Positions 48,253-57,129 of a DNA stretch of 64,000 nucleotides are shown one piece after another. The DNA is from Salinisphaera sp. (lineage in GTDB: Bacteria > Pseudomonadota > Gammaproteobacteria > Nevskiales > Salinisphaeraceae). How positions within the stretch are numbered: position 1 is the stretch's first letter; every line of letters begins with the position of its first letter. Made by a program: the position numbers and the translations under genes. The notes under the pieces were generated by a model that ran no database searches, was not told where the DNA came from, and saw only the letters and a list, made by a program, of their open reading frames with translations. The stretch lies in NCBI RefSeq assembly GCF_002729955.1, contig NZ_PBYA01000006.1:1-64000 (forward strand). Direction: 5' to 3'.

Positions 48253-48341
48253 GCGCTGTGGCAGCGCAGGCGCACTGCGTAATACATAGCGCAGCATTTG
48301 CTAGCATACGGCCATTCAAATCAGCCTGCCGTCATTCGGCA
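48253..48341. promoter_or_regulatory. divergent control region between mvaD and HMG-CoA synthase
   Basis: The 161-base gap must hold both promoters of the mevalonate genes. It contains a perfect inverted repeat GCGCTG-TGG-CAGCGC (48253-48267) and a second TGCCG-TCATT-CGGCA (48327-48341) in the synthase leader. Convincing -35/-10 pairs were not found. The repeats are candidate regulator sites. Confidence 0.4.
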
Positions 48342-48365
48342 TGCCCGCGAAGACAAGAGACCGCG

Positions 48366-49865
48366 ATGCCTGGAATCAGTGGACTGGCGCTTTATCTGCC
48401 GCCCTATCGTGTACAGCTCGCCGACTGGTGCGAATGGAACGACCAGCCCTGGGACAAGATCCGCAACGTCGTCGGGCGCAGTTTTCGTATGCGCGGCCCG
48501 GAACAGAGTGTGTATACGCTGGCGGCAAACGCCGCCTGGCGGCTGATCCAGGCCTACGATATCGACCCGCGCGATATCGGCTATCTGGCGCTCGGCACGG
48601 AATCTTCCAGCGATAATTCCGCCGGCTCGGTCATCGTCAAGGGCATGCTCGACGACGCGCTGGCGGCACACCGGATGCCGGCCATGTCGCGCGAATGCGA
48701 GGTGCCGGAATACAAGCATGCCTGCCTGGGCGGCGTGTATGCGATGAAGGGCGCGCTGCGCTATCTGGCCACCGACGGGGTCACGCGCAAGGCGATCGTG
48801 ATCTGTTCGGATATCGCCGAATACGAGCGTGGCAGCAGCGGCGAACCCACCCAGGGCGCGGGTGCCGTGGCCCTGCTGCTCGAAGCCGAGCCGCGGCTGC
48901 TGCATGTGGATCTGGCCGGCGCGGGCAGTGCCTCGGACTATCGCATGGTGGATTTCCGCAAGCCGTTCGCGCGTTTTCGTGGTCAGCCCAGCCGGATCGA
49001 CGGGCAGATGCAGGATTTGCCCGTGTTCAACGGCCGCTATTCGACCAGCTGCTATATCGATGCCACCCGTCATGCCATGAACGCGCTGCTCGCCCGTCAG
49101 AGCGAGCGCGGGCCCGACTATTTTCGCGGCGTGGATGCGGTGTTCATGCACCGGCCGTATCACAAGATGCCCGCCGCAGGCTGGGCCATGGCCTATCTGT
49201 TCGCCTTGGCCGAAGGCGATGAAACCGCGCGCGCCGAGCTGCGCGAATACTGCGTTCAGGCCAATATGGACTACGAGGCCGTGCTGGCCGAGATCGGCGG
49301 TGCGGCCCCGGACATGCGCGAGCGCGTACAGGCCGGGCTGAGCGGAGACGATGCCTTTCCCCTGGCCTCGCTGCTGCTGCGTAGCCTGCGCGGCAGCGAA
49401 TTCTGGCAGCAGCTGGTGGCTGCCAAGCTGTCGCTGGGCAGCGAGATGATGCGCGATCTGGGCAATCTCTATACCGCGGCGCTGCCGGCCTGGCTGGCGG
49501 CCGGTTTCGTGCAGGCACTACGCGAAAACGTGAATCTCGACGGCCAGCGTTGGCTGGCGCTGGGCTATGGCAGCGGCGATGCCGCCGAGGCCTTGCCGAT
49601 GCGCGTGGCCGACGACTGGCGCAGCGCGGCCGAGCGGATCAACTTCATGGATGCGCTGGGCGACCCGCTGGATCTCGATCAGGATCAGTATGTGGCCCTG
49701 CACGACGGCCGCGTGGCCGCACTCGATCCGGTGCCGGCCCACGACGAATTCGTGGTCGATGCGATCGGCGAGCGTGACGAGCCGGGCTTTAGCGATGTGG
49801 GTATCGAGTACTACCGCTATGTCGCCAACGGCCATACGTTATTGACCCGCCCCAGGAATCGATAA
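48366..49865 (+). CDS. hydroxymethylglutaryl-CoA synthase
   Basis: A 499-residue enzyme condensing acetyl-CoA with acetoacetyl-CoA to HMG-CoA, the entry to the mevalonate pathway. The catalytic Glu79 is in LALGTESSSDNS, nucleophile Cys120 in EYKHACLGGVYAMKGAL, and His262 in VFMHRPYHKMP, in thiolase-fold order. It is longer than Gram-positive enzymes (about 390), the extra lying in the C-terminal half. ATG 48366 starts the family N-terminus GISGLALYLPPYRV; 58 upstream in-frame codons overlap the mvaD promoter and are excluded. It is divergent from the rest of the pathway. Confidence 0.94.
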   Translation: MPGISGLALYLPPYRVQLADWCEWNDQPWDKIRNVVGRSFRMRGPEQSVYTLAANAAWRLIQAYDIDPRDIGYLALGTESSSDNSAGSVIVKGMLDDALAAHRMPAMSRECEVPEYKHACLGGVYAMKGALRYLATDGVTRKAIVICSDIAEYERGSSGEPTQGAGAVALLLEAEPRLLHVDLAGAGSASDYRMVDFRKPFARFRGQPSRIDGQMQDLPVFNGRYSTSCYIDATRHAMNALLARQSERGPDYFRGVDAVFMHRPYHKMPAAGWAMAYLFALAEGDETARAELREYCVQANMDYEAVLAEIGGAAPDMRERVQAGLSGDDAFPLASLLLRSLRGSEFWQQLVAAKLSLGSEMMRDLGNLYTAALPAWLAAGFVQALRENVNLDGQRWLALGYGSGDAAEALPMRVADDWRSAAERINFMDALGDPLDLDQDQYVALHDGRVAALDPVPAHDEFVVDAIGERDEPGFSDVGIEYYRYVANGHTLLTRPRNR

Positions 49866-49977
49866 TTCGATAGGCGATTTTTGCGGGCTGCGAACGCGCC
49901 TGTGCGAAAGTACGCGCGCCACGGCCTACGGCCGTAAAGCCATGGAAGGAGCCGCCTGGCAGATGCGGAGTTAACAA

Positions 49978-50004
49978 ACCGCAGGCGCTGCTTACGCCCG
50001 CGGT
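49978..50004. repeat. REP-like stem-loop, copy 2
   Basis: ACCGC-A-GGCG pairs with CGCC-C-GCGGT around a seven-base loop. It resembles the unit at 12328-12356 and sits in the 162-base gap between the HMG-CoA synthase and aldo-keto reductase genes, which converge. Nearby GCGAAAGTACGC (49903) also recurs at 12251. Confidence 0.55.
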
Positions 50005-50027
50005 TCGTCACGCCACCGCGCCGTGGG

Positions 50028-51068
50028 CTACGGGCAGGGGTTGGGGTTGTCGGCGTGGATCGCCTCGATCGCCTGAACGAGTTCGTCCGAAAGCTCGATA
50101 TCGGCACTGGCGATATTGGTTTCCAGCTGTTGCATGGTGGTTGCCCCGATGATGTTCGAGGTCAGAAAGCTGCGGCTGTTCACATAGGCCAGCGCCATCT
50201 GGGCGGGGTCCACGCCGTGCTTCTGGGCCAGCGCCACATAGTCGGCGGTGGCCTGCTTGCCGCGGGCGTTGGTATAGCGCGAGAAACGCTCCCAGCGCGT
50301 CAGGCGCGCGCCTTCCGGCGCGGCGCCGTCGAGATACTTGCCGGTGAGCATGCCGAAGGCCAGCGGTGAATAGGCCAACAGGCGGACGTCCTCGCGCTCG
50401 GCGCATTCGGCCAGGCCGATCTCGAAGGTGCGGTTGAGCAGCGAGTAGGGGTTCTGGATGGACACCACGCGCGGCAGGTTTTCGTTTTCGGCCGCGCGCA
50501 GATAGCGCATCAGACCCCACGGCGTTTCATTGGACAGGCCGACGCAGCGAATCTTGCCTTCCTCGACCAGACGTCCGAGTTCGCCCAGCGTGTCCTCGAT
50601 GGGTACGGCGTCGTCGTCTTCGGCATGGGTATAACCGCGCTTGCCGAAGGTGTTGGTGGAGCGATCCGGCCAGTGGACCTGATACAGATCCAGATAATCC
50701 GTATGCAGCCGATCAAGGCTGGCTTCCAGGGCGCTACGAATCTGTTTTGGCGTCAGGCGCGTTTCGAAGCCGTCGCGCAGGTAGTCCATCTTGGAGCGCC
50801 CGGTGACCTTGCTGGCCAGCACCACGTCGTCGCGCCGGCCGGAGGCGGCGAGCCAGGAGCCGATGTACTCCTCGGTACGGCCCTGGGTGTCGGCCTTGGG
50901 CGGCACGGGGTACATCTCTGCAGCATCGATGAAGTTCACGCCCTGATCGAGGGCGTAGTCGATCTGGCGGTGGGCTTCGTCCTCGGTGTTCTGTTCGCCG
51001 AAGGTCATGGTGCCCAGGGCGATACGGCTGACGTCGATATCGCTGCGGCCGAGTTTGCGGTATTGCAT
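50028..51068 (-). CDS. NADP(H)-dependent aldo-keto reductase, Tas-like
   Basis: A 346-residue (beta/alpha)8 oxidoreductase. The catalytic tetrad is visible: Asp in FIDAAEMYP (about 48) with Tyr (53), Lys in VLASKVTG (about 87) and His in YQVHWPDRS. The N-terminus MQYRKLGRSDIDVSRIALGTMTFGEQNTE and the insert near NTFGKRGY match Tas / YajO-type reductases. NADP-binding sites include the SNII-GATTMQQLETNI region. Substrate unknown. It may be co-transcribed with the phosphoribulokinase 32 bases upstream. Confidence 0.9.
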   Translation of the reverse strand: MQYRKLGRSDIDVSRIALGTMTFGEQNTEDEAHRQIDYALDQGVNFIDAAEMYPVPPKADTQGRTEEYIGSWLAASGRRDDVVLASKVTGRSKMDYLRDGFETRLTPKQIRSALEASLDRLHTDYLDLYQVHWPDRSTNTFGKRGYTHAEDDDAVPIEDTLGELGRLVEEGKIRCVGLSNETPWGLMRYLRAAENENLPRVVSIQNPYSLLNRTFEIGLAECAEREDVRLLAYSPLAFGMLTGKYLDGAAPEGARLTRWERFSRYTNARGKQATADYVALAQKHGVDPAQMALAYVNSRSFLTSNIIGATTMQQLETNIASADIELSDELVQAIEAIHADNPNPCP

Positions 51069-51100
51069 GAAGGTCTTCTTTATTGACGTGTCTGGTGCGC

Positions 51101-51985
51101 TCAGCGTGACAGCGCGGCTTCGCGCTGTTCGAGCAGGCGCCGGATGATCGGCCCGATGATGATTTCGATGGCCATGCGCATTTTGGTGCCGGGTACCACC
51201 ACGGTATTCGGGCGCGACATGAACGATCCATGGATCATGGTCAGCAGATAGGGAAAATCAACCGCCCAGTGCGCCGGATCGCGAAACCGGATCACCACCA
51301 TGGATTCGTCGTCGTTGGGTACGTCGCGAGCCACGAACGGGTTGGAGGTATCCACCAGCGGTACGCGCTGGAAATTGACGTCGGTGCGGGTGAACTGGGG
51401 CGTGATATAGCGCACATAATCGGGCATGCGCCGCAGGATCACCTTGGCGACGTCTTCCGGCGCATAGCCGCGGACGTCGATATCGCGACGGATCTTCTGG
51501 ATCCATTCCAGGTTGATGGTGGGTACTACGCCCACCATCAGATCCACATGCTGTGCCACGTCTACCTGGTCGGTGACCACGCCGCCGTGCAGGCCTTCGT
51601 AGAGCAGCAGTTCGGTATCGGCATCGATCGGGCCCCACTCGGTGAACGTGCCCGGTTCGAGGCCGAACTCTGCGGCCTCGATTTCGTCGTGCAGATAGCG
51701 CCGTGTTTCGCCGGTGCCGCGATCGCCATACTCGGCAAACAGTTTCTGTAGACGATCGAGCCGGTTCGCGCCCGGACCGAAATGACTGAAATTTTCGCCG
51801 CGAATGGTGGCCCGCCGGACCGCCTTGGCCATCTCGCGTCGGCTGTAGGCATGAAAGGCATCGCCGTCGATATAGGCCGCGCGCACGTGCAGGCGGTGGA
51901 AGATGTGCTCGAAGGCAATACGGGCGGTCGAGGTGCCGGCACCGGATGACCCCGTCACCGCGACGATGGGATGGATAACGGACAT
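51101..51985 (-). CDS. prk: phosphoribulokinase
   Basis: A 294-residue proteobacterial (class I, octameric-type) phosphoribulokinase, phosphorylating ribulose 5-phosphate to ribulose 1,5-bisphosphate. The P-loop is GSSGAGTS (12-19), followed by AAYIDGDAFHAYSR and the Walker-B-like LLLYEGLHGGVV; conserved late blocks include INLEWIQKIRRD and PDYVRYITPQF. No RuBisCO or other Calvin-cycle gene is nearby. An orphan prkB exists in Escherichia coli, so autotrophy cannot be concluded from this gene alone. Confidence 0.92.
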   Translation of the reverse strand: MSVIHPIVAVTGSSGAGTSTARIAFEHIFHRLHVRAAYIDGDAFHAYSRREMAKAVRRATIRGENFSHFGPGANRLDRLQKLFAEYGDRGTGETRRYLHDEIEAAEFGLEPGTFTEWGPIDADTELLLYEGLHGGVVTDQVDVAQHVDLMVGVVPTINLEWIQKIRRDIDVRGYAPEDVAKVILRRMPDYVRYITPQFTRTDVNFQRVPLVDTSNPFVARDVPNDDESMVVIRFRDPAHWAVDFPYLLTMIHGSFMSRPNTVVVPGTKMRMAIEIIIGPIIRRLLEQREAALSR

Positions 51986-52309
51986 GTAGCGATACTCCCA
52001 GTACGGCCAGTGTCAGCGCGTGCGGACGATGCGATGGCATCGCCCGGAGTGCGCAAACAGGGTAACGATGAACGGGCGCTGAAGTCCCCGTCATCGATCG
52101 ACAACCATACCACCGCAATGCGCTGCATCGCAGGTTGTCATGCCTGTTCGGCAAAGCTTTTGCATGCCTTGCTTGCTACGCTGCAAGACCGATATGACCG
52201 GTTCGTTGCGGCGATCGAAAGACCGGTTCGCGCAGGCCTGCGGCTTGACACGAACCGGCCTTTACCATTTAGTGAAACGACTCTATTCAGAATCCACGAA
52301 GGGGGATTT
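51986..52309. other. control region between prk and dctP
   Basis: This 324-base divergent gap carries the dctP promoter and GACCGGTTCG repeats near its right end. The left 200 bases show no gene, clear promoter or terminator. An in-frame extension of dctP across it is excluded because the signal peptide and Shine-Dalgarno fix the start at 52310. Confidence 0.6.
52196..52273 (+). promoter_or_regulatory. dctP promoter with repeated operator-like sequence
   Basis: TTGACA (52245-52250), 17 bases, TTTAGT (52268-52273) forms a good sigma-70 promoter. GACCGGTTCG occurs twice as a direct repeat (52196-52205, 52221-52230). An inverted copy with one mismatch (CGAACCGGCC, 52251-52260) sits directly behind the -35. 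The arrangement looks like operators for a substrate-responsive regulator. Confidence 0.6.
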
Positions 52310-53338
52310 ATGCGGCTCAAAGCCATCGGTTTGGCCATCGCGTTCGGACTCGTCACGGTTGCGGGCTCGGCAAACGCCGAAACCTGGCGCTTCGGCCTCG
52401 AAGAGATCGAGGGCAGCGTCCAGTACGAATATGCCAAGGAATTCAAGGATCGCATCGAGGAGAAGAGCGACGGTGAGATCACCGTCCAGCTGCTGCCGTA
52501 CGGCAAGTGGGGTTCGAGCTATTCTGCGCTCTATGACGCGATCCAGAACGGCGCGATTCAGATCGGTTTCGGCTCGGGCTTTCTCGGCGGCACCGTGCCG
52601 GAAAGCCAGCTCATGAGCCTGAACTTCGTGATGCCGGAAGACGAGCTTGCCACCGCCAAGGCGCTCAACTCGGATACCTTCCTGAAAAGCGATGCCTGGC
52701 AGCAGTCGTTTCGCAAGCGTGGCCTGGTACCGCTGGCGGAGCTGCCCGAGGGCTATCAGGTCTGGACCGCCAACAAGGAGATCCGCAGCCCCGAGGATAT
52801 GAACAATCTGCATATCCGCGTAATGGACAACAGCCTGCTGCGTGCGACCTATCGTGCCTACGGCGCGGCGCCGATCACCATTGCCTACGGCGAGCTCTAC
52901 AGCGCCCTGCAGCAGGGCCAGGCGGACGCGAATATCCAGCCGGTGTTCGCGCATGAGGAAATGGGCTTCTACGAAGTTCAGGACTACATGATCTTCGCCA
53001 ACCAGTCGCAGTTCGTCGGCAACATGATCGGTAACCTCGACTGGTGGGACAGCCTGTCCGAAGACCAGCAGAAGATGGTCGAGCAGACCACCCAGGAGCT
53101 GGTGCAGGTCGGCCATGATATCCAGAGCCAGTTCAACAAGGAGCGTCTGGATACCATCAAGGAGAAGGGCGATATCCAGATCATCGAACTCAACGACGAC
53201 GAGCGCGCCAAGTTCGAGGAGAAGGCCAAGCCGGTTCGCGAAACCTACGTCAACGACGTGGGTGAACGCGGCCAGGCCGCCCTCGATGCGTTGCTCAAGG
53301 CCATCGATGAGACCAAGGGCGATAGCGCCAGCCAGTAA
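52310..53338 (+). CDS. dctP: TRAP transporter periplasmic substrate-binding protein DctP
   Basis: A 342-residue periplasmic binding protein for a carboxylate-type ligand. The signal peptide (MRLKAIGLAIAFGLVTVAGSANA) starts at ATG 52310, preceded by GAAGGGGG. DctP-family stretches include YAKEFKDRIEEKSDGEITVQLLPYGKWG, EIRSPEDMNNLHIRVMDN with the ligand-binding Arg, and YGELYSALQQGQADANIQP. It is followed by its own terminator and converges on the DctQM genes across a GNAT gene, instead of the usual PQM order. Confidence 0.94.
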   Translation: MRLKAIGLAIAFGLVTVAGSANAETWRFGLEEIEGSVQYEYAKEFKDRIEEKSDGEITVQLLPYGKWGSSYSALYDAIQNGAIQIGFGSGFLGGTVPESQLMSLNFVMPEDELATAKALNSDTFLKSDAWQQSFRKRGLVPLAELPEGYQVWTANKEIRSPEDMNNLHIRVMDNSLLRATYRAYGAAPITIAYGELYSALQQGQADANIQPVFAHEEMGFYEVQDYMIFANQSQFVGNMIGNLDWWDSLSEDQQKMVEQTTQELVQVGHDIQSQFNKERLDTIKEKGDIQIIELNDDERAKFEEKAKPVRETYVNDVGERGQAALDALLKAIDETKGDSASQ

Positions 53339-53382
53339 GGCTTCGCTGCCTGCCCGGTCGACCTGATCGGGCGTCGTAATGA

Positions 53383-53413
53383 AGACCCGGGCAGTCCGCT
53401 GCCCGGGTCTTTT
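53383..53413 (+). terminator. intrinsic terminator of dctP
   Basis: A perfect 12-base stem (AGACCCGGGCAG / CTGCCCGGGTCT) with loop TCCG and a short T-tract lies 45 bases past the dctP stop. Confidence 0.88.
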
Positions 53414-53515
53414 CATGTCCGGGGGAGGGCGAGCGGTTCTTGAACGCGGCGCCGTTTTCTTGACGAACGCGTCGTAGCGACGGGCGCCGGTTGGACGTGC
53501 GCGAGCCCGAAGAAC

Positions 53516-53977
53516 TCACCGTTTGTAGCGCATATGCAGGGCCGCGGACCGGGGATAGCCCTTTACTGGACCGGCCTCGGTGAACCCGAGTCGCCGATAC
53601 ACCGCAATCGCTGCCGCGTTATCGCGGAATACGTTCAAGGAAATGGATTTCGGCTGCCGGGCCAGAGCCCAGCGGAGTAGCGCGTTCACGAGTTCGAGTC
53701 CGTAACCCTGGCAGCGATGCGACGGACTGACGATCAGCCGGGCGAAATGTAGACGGTTTCGTGGTTTCGGCATCACCTGGCCGAAGCCCAGCAGTTCTTG
53801 CGTGCCGACCAGGCAGAACGCATCGGCACGATCCCATTCGATCTGTTCGGCCAGCTGCGCCTTGTCTATCGGATACGACACCCGTGGGCCGGCCCAATAC
53901 AGACACTGCTGCGGCGAGCCGATCCATTGGATGAGCGCGTTCAGATCGTCTTGGCGTGCGGTGCGAAGTACGCTCAT
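53516..53977 (-). CDS. GNAT-family N-acetyltransferase
   Basis: A 153-residue acetyl-CoA-dependent acyltransferase. The central strand ARLIVSPSHRCQGYGLELVNALLRWA holds the acetyl-CoA pyrophosphate loop (here R-C-Q-G-Y-G), and LNVFRDNAAAIAVYRRLGFTEAGP is the usual C-terminal motif. Substrate unknown. It lies between dctP and dctM, separated from dctQM by a terminator, so it has its own transcript. Confidence 0.85.
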   Translation of the reverse strand: MSVLRTARQDDLNALIQWIGSPQQCLYWAGPRVSYPIDKAQLAEQIEWDRADAFCLVGTQELLGFGQVMPKPRNRLHFARLIVSPSHRCQGYGLELVNALLRWALARQPKSISLNVFRDNAAAIAVYRRLGFTEAGPVKGYPRSAALHMRYKR

Positions 53978-53999
53978 CGCAAGGCTCTACCTGCACCAT

Positions 54000-54022
54000 A
54001 AAAGCGCCCCGTCACGGGGCGC
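54000..54022 (-). terminator. intrinsic terminator of dctQM
   Basis: Read leftward, GCGCCCC-GTGAC-GGGGCGC is followed by TTTTAT. It lies about 90 bases past the dctM stop and before the GNAT gene. Confidence 0.82.
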
Positions 54023-54112
54023 GATTGGTGTGCATGGGCCGTGTCTCGCCGACTTCTGCGCGTCTATCTTGGCCATGGGCCTGAATCGGCGTGGTTCTGC
54101 GCGCCTGTTTCG

Positions 54113-55396
54113 CTACTGCCCCCCGATCGACGGCAGGAAAAGCGAAATCTGCGGGAACAGGATCAGAATGAAGGTGGCCAGCATGAGGATGGCGATGAAC
54201 GGCGGTGTGCCGCGAATCACGTCCATATAGGGCCGGCGGAATACCGCGATGGCGGTGAAGATGTCGCAGCCGAAGGGCGGCGTGGCGGAGCCGATCGCGG
54301 CCTGGAGGGTGACGATCACGCCGACATGGACCGGGTCGAGCCCGGCGGACTGCACCAGCGGCTTGAAGATCGGCACCAGAATCAGGATGACCACGATCGG
54401 ATCGACGAACATGCAGCCGACGAAGAAAGCGGCCGCGATCAGCAGCAGGGCGAGTATCTGATTGTCGCCGATGGCATCGATCGCCGGGCCGAGCAGCTGT
54501 TCGGGTACGCCGGCGGTGCCCAGCGTCTGCGAAAAGGCTGCGCCCACGGCCACCAGGATGAACACCACGGCCGTGATCATGCCCGTCGACAGCGCCAGCG
54601 GCCCGAGATCGCGGATCGAAACCTGGCGATAGATGATGACTTCAAGTATCAGCGCGTAGGCGACGGCCACAGCCGAGGCTTCAACGGCGCTGAAATAACC
54701 GCCGTAGATACCGCCCACGACGAGTACCGGAAAGCCCAGGGGCAGAATGGTCTTGCGCAGCGCGGTGAAGCGTTCGCCCCAGCTCGCCTTGGGTTCGGCC
54801 GGAATGCCCTGAACGACGGCGCCGATATAGCAGTAGACGGCGAACATGCCCAGAATCAAAAGGCCGGGCAGGATGCCGGCAAGGAAGAGGTCGCCGATCG
54901 AGGTCTTCATGACCACGCCGTAGACGATGAAACCGATCGAGGGCGGGATCAGCAGGGCGATGTCCGAGGCGTTGATGATCAGTGCCAGGGCGAACTTGTC
55001 GGGGTAGCCCTTGGCCAGCAGACGCGGGCGCATGGGTCCGCCCATGGCCACCACAGTGGCCTGAGTGGAGCCGGATACGGCGCCGAACAGCGCACAGGAG
55101 GCGGCGGTGGTAATCGGCAGGCCGCCGCGCATATGGCGGGTAAAGGCATCGACCAGATCGAGCAGGCGATTGGCGGTATGGCCCTTGGTAAGAATATCCG
55201 CGGCAAAAATGAACATCGGCACTGCGGCGAGCACCCAGCTGCCCACCCCGTTGATCATCCAGCTCACGGCCTGATCCGGGCCGAAGAAGGTCATGCCCGT
55301 GAACATCATGTAGAGCGTGCCCACCGCCAGCGGCACCATCATCGGAAACCCGAGCATCAACAGCACGAGCATGATCAAGCCCAACCACATCAGCAT
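54113..55396 (-). CDS. dctM: TRAP transporter large permease DctM
   Basis: A 427-residue inner-membrane protein with about 12 hydrophobic segments, the sodium-driven transport subunit of a TRAP system. Typical stretches: FIFAADILTKGHTANRLLDLVDA, SGSTQATVVAMGGPMRPRLLAKGY, IPPSIGFIVYGV and the C-terminal GSATPPFGCDIFTA. ATG 55396 follows GAGGGG. It is downstream of dctQ in the usual Q-M order. Confidence 0.94.
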   Translation of the reverse strand: MLMWLGLIMLVLLMLGFPMMVPLAVGTLYMMFTGMTFFGPDQAVSWMINGVGSWVLAAVPMFIFAADILTKGHTANRLLDLVDAFTRHMRGGLPITTAASCALFGAVSGSTQATVVAMGGPMRPRLLAKGYPDKFALALIINASDIALLIPPSIGFIVYGVVMKTSIGDLFLAGILPGLLILGMFAVYCYIGAVVQGIPAEPKASWGERFTALRKTILPLGFPVLVVGGIYGGYFSAVEASAVAVAYALILEVIIYRQVSIRDLGPLALSTGMITAVVFILVAVGAAFSQTLGTAGVPEQLLGPAIDAIGDNQILALLLIAAAFFVGCMFVDPIVVILILVPIFKPLVQSAGLDPVHVGVIVTLQAAIGSATPPFGCDIFTAIAVFRRPYMDVIRGTPPFIAILMLATFILILFPQISLFLPSIGGQ

Positions 55397-55442
55397 GCGC
55401 TAACCCCTCGTCATCTTTCTAAAGTCGAACAGCGGGCGCGAT

Positions 55443-56063
55443 TCAAACGCCGCGTGGCTCCTGGCTGGCATGGGTCTGACCGCTGTCGTCGAGCGGTATG
55501 TCGGAATACTCTTCCTTCTCGTTGAAAGAGCGGTAGATATCGTCGCTGACCAGGTTGCGCACGATGGTCAGCAGATATTGCACGCCCGCCAGGGTGAAGC
55601 CGATCGGCAGCGCCAGGTTGACCATCCACAGTGGTACGCCCAGCGACGAACTGGCTCGACCGCGTTCATAAAGCGTGATGTCGTACTGGGCCGATTTGTA
55701 GGCAAAATAGAACATCAGCGCGCCGGTACCCAGACAGATCACGATCAACAGCCCCTTGCGTGCCCAGCCGCTGAGCTGGTCGTAGATGGCCGACATGCTG
55801 ATATGCCGGGCACAGCGTGCGGCATAGCCAACGCCGACGAAGGTCATGATCACGATCAGCATTTCCGTGACTTCATAGGTCCCGGGAATGCCGCGATCAA
55901 AGAGCAGATTGCCGACCACGTGCGCGCTCATCAGCGCCGCCATGAGCAGTACGCTGCCGGCAACCACGATCCGCTCGAGCCAGCCGAACGCCTGATCGAT
56001 GGCGTTGAGTGCCACCAGGATGATGTTGCGGTCCTTGCGCTCGTCAGCGCTGGGTAGGTTCAT
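55443..56063 (-). CDS. dctQ: TRAP transporter small permease DctQ
   Basis: A 206-residue membrane protein with four helices at about 28-48, 65-85, 103-123 and 145-165. Features of the DctQ family include RIVVAGSVLLMAALMSAHVVGN, a first periplasmic loop with GTYEVTEMLIVIMTFVGVGYAARCARHISM, and SLGVPLWMVNLALPIGF. Long charged N- and C-terminal tails are unremarkable. ATG 56063 is preceded by GAGGCG at proper spacing. It is first of the dctQM operon. Confidence 0.92.
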   Translation of the reverse strand: MNLPSADERKDRNIILVALNAIDQAFGWLERIVVAGSVLLMAALMSAHVVGNLLFDRGIPGTYEVTEMLIVIMTFVGVGYAARCARHISMSAIYDQLSGWARKGLLIVICLGTGALMFYFAYKSAQYDITLYERGRASSSLGVPLWMVNLALPIGFTLAGVQYLLTIVRNLVSDDIYRSFNEKEEYSDIPLDDSGQTHASQEPRGV

Positions 56064-56351
56064 GTATTCGCCTCGCTTCACTCGCCTGCAATTATCGCCG
56101 ACCGCTATGCGCAGGCCGTCGACGCCGTGGTCGAGAATCGCCCATACCGCGATAGCGATAATGTCGGTTATCCCCGCCTACGTTGTTTGACGTTACAGGC
56201 ATCCTCGCGCCTTCGCTACTCGCCATCCGACCAACGGCATTCTCGTTCACGCCCCGTCTGCCTTGCCGTTCACGGTTAGCAAAAGCGGTGCCACATGCGG
56301 GCGGCCGGGCCTGAAACGGCCTGTTGGCGCGCGCTCGGCACGCTCGATGAC

Positions 56352-57035
56352 TCAGGGCAGGCGGCGATAGGCCATATCGAATACGGCGTGGCCCTTGCGC
56401 AGGCCGCGCGCTTCAAAGCGCGTTCCGGTACGCGGTGGTTCGCTCACGAAGCCGTCGCGATCGCCGACGTTCTCGAACGACGAATGCGCATCGAGCGTTT
56501 CGCGCATGTGTTCGGCATAGTTCGCCCAGTCCGTGGCCAGCCGCCACAGGCCGTTGGGTTTGAGCACGCGGGCGATTTCGTCGGCAAAGCCGGGCTGCAC
56601 GATACGCCGCTTGTGGTGGCGTTTCTTCGGCCAGGGGTCGGGGAAATAGAGCAGCACGTTGTCGAGGCTGGCATCGGCAAAGCCGGCTGCAAGCACCTCG
56701 ACAGCGTCGAGATTGAATACCCGTACGTTGCTCGCACCTGCGGCGTCGACCGCGCCGAGCAGCCGGCCGACCCCGGTGAGATAGACCTCGATACCGATGA
56801 AGTCCTCGTCGGGATAACGCACCGCCAGATCGGCCAGCACCTCGCCGGCGCCGAAGCCGATTTCCAGCGTGCGCGGCGCCTCGCGGCCGAATTCCGCGGC
56901 CCAGTCGATCGGGGCCTCGGGCATGGCCAGGCCGTAGCGCGGCCAGAGCAGTTCCAGATTTTTCTGCTGGCCGCTGGTCAGGCGACCCTCGCGGCGTACG
57001 AAGCTGCGGATACGTCGTGCGTGGGTTGTATTCAC
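56352..57035 (-). CDS. trmB: tRNA (guanine-N7-)-methyltransferase
   Basis: A 227-residue SAM-dependent enzyme making m7G46 in tRNA. The SAM motif is LEIGFGAGEVLADLA (about 76-90), and the signature LYFPDPWPKKRHHKRRIVQPGF (about 148-169) is specific to TrmB. The N-terminus RRIRSFVRREGRLTSGQQ is typical. Length is normal. It precedes no clear terminator; the upstream thiSG gene reads the same way about 95 bases away. Confidence 0.95.
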   Translation of the reverse strand: MNTTHARRIRSFVRREGRLTSGQQKNLELLWPRYGLAMPEAPIDWAAEFGREAPRTLEIGFGAGEVLADLAVRYPDEDFIGIEVYLTGVGRLLGAVDAAGASNVRVFNLDAVEVLAAGFADASLDNVLLYFPDPWPKKRHHKRRIVQPGFADEIARVLKPNGLWRLATDWANYAEHMRETLDAHSSFENVGDRDGFVSEPPRTGTRFEARGLRKGHAVFDMAYRRLP

Positions 57036-57129
57036 GTCAAGTCATCCCGGCCAATACGACATTCGCCCAGCGTCACGCTGCCGGACGAACGCCAACGGCA
57101 GCTAACGCCAAGGCCCAGCCGATCGGCGC

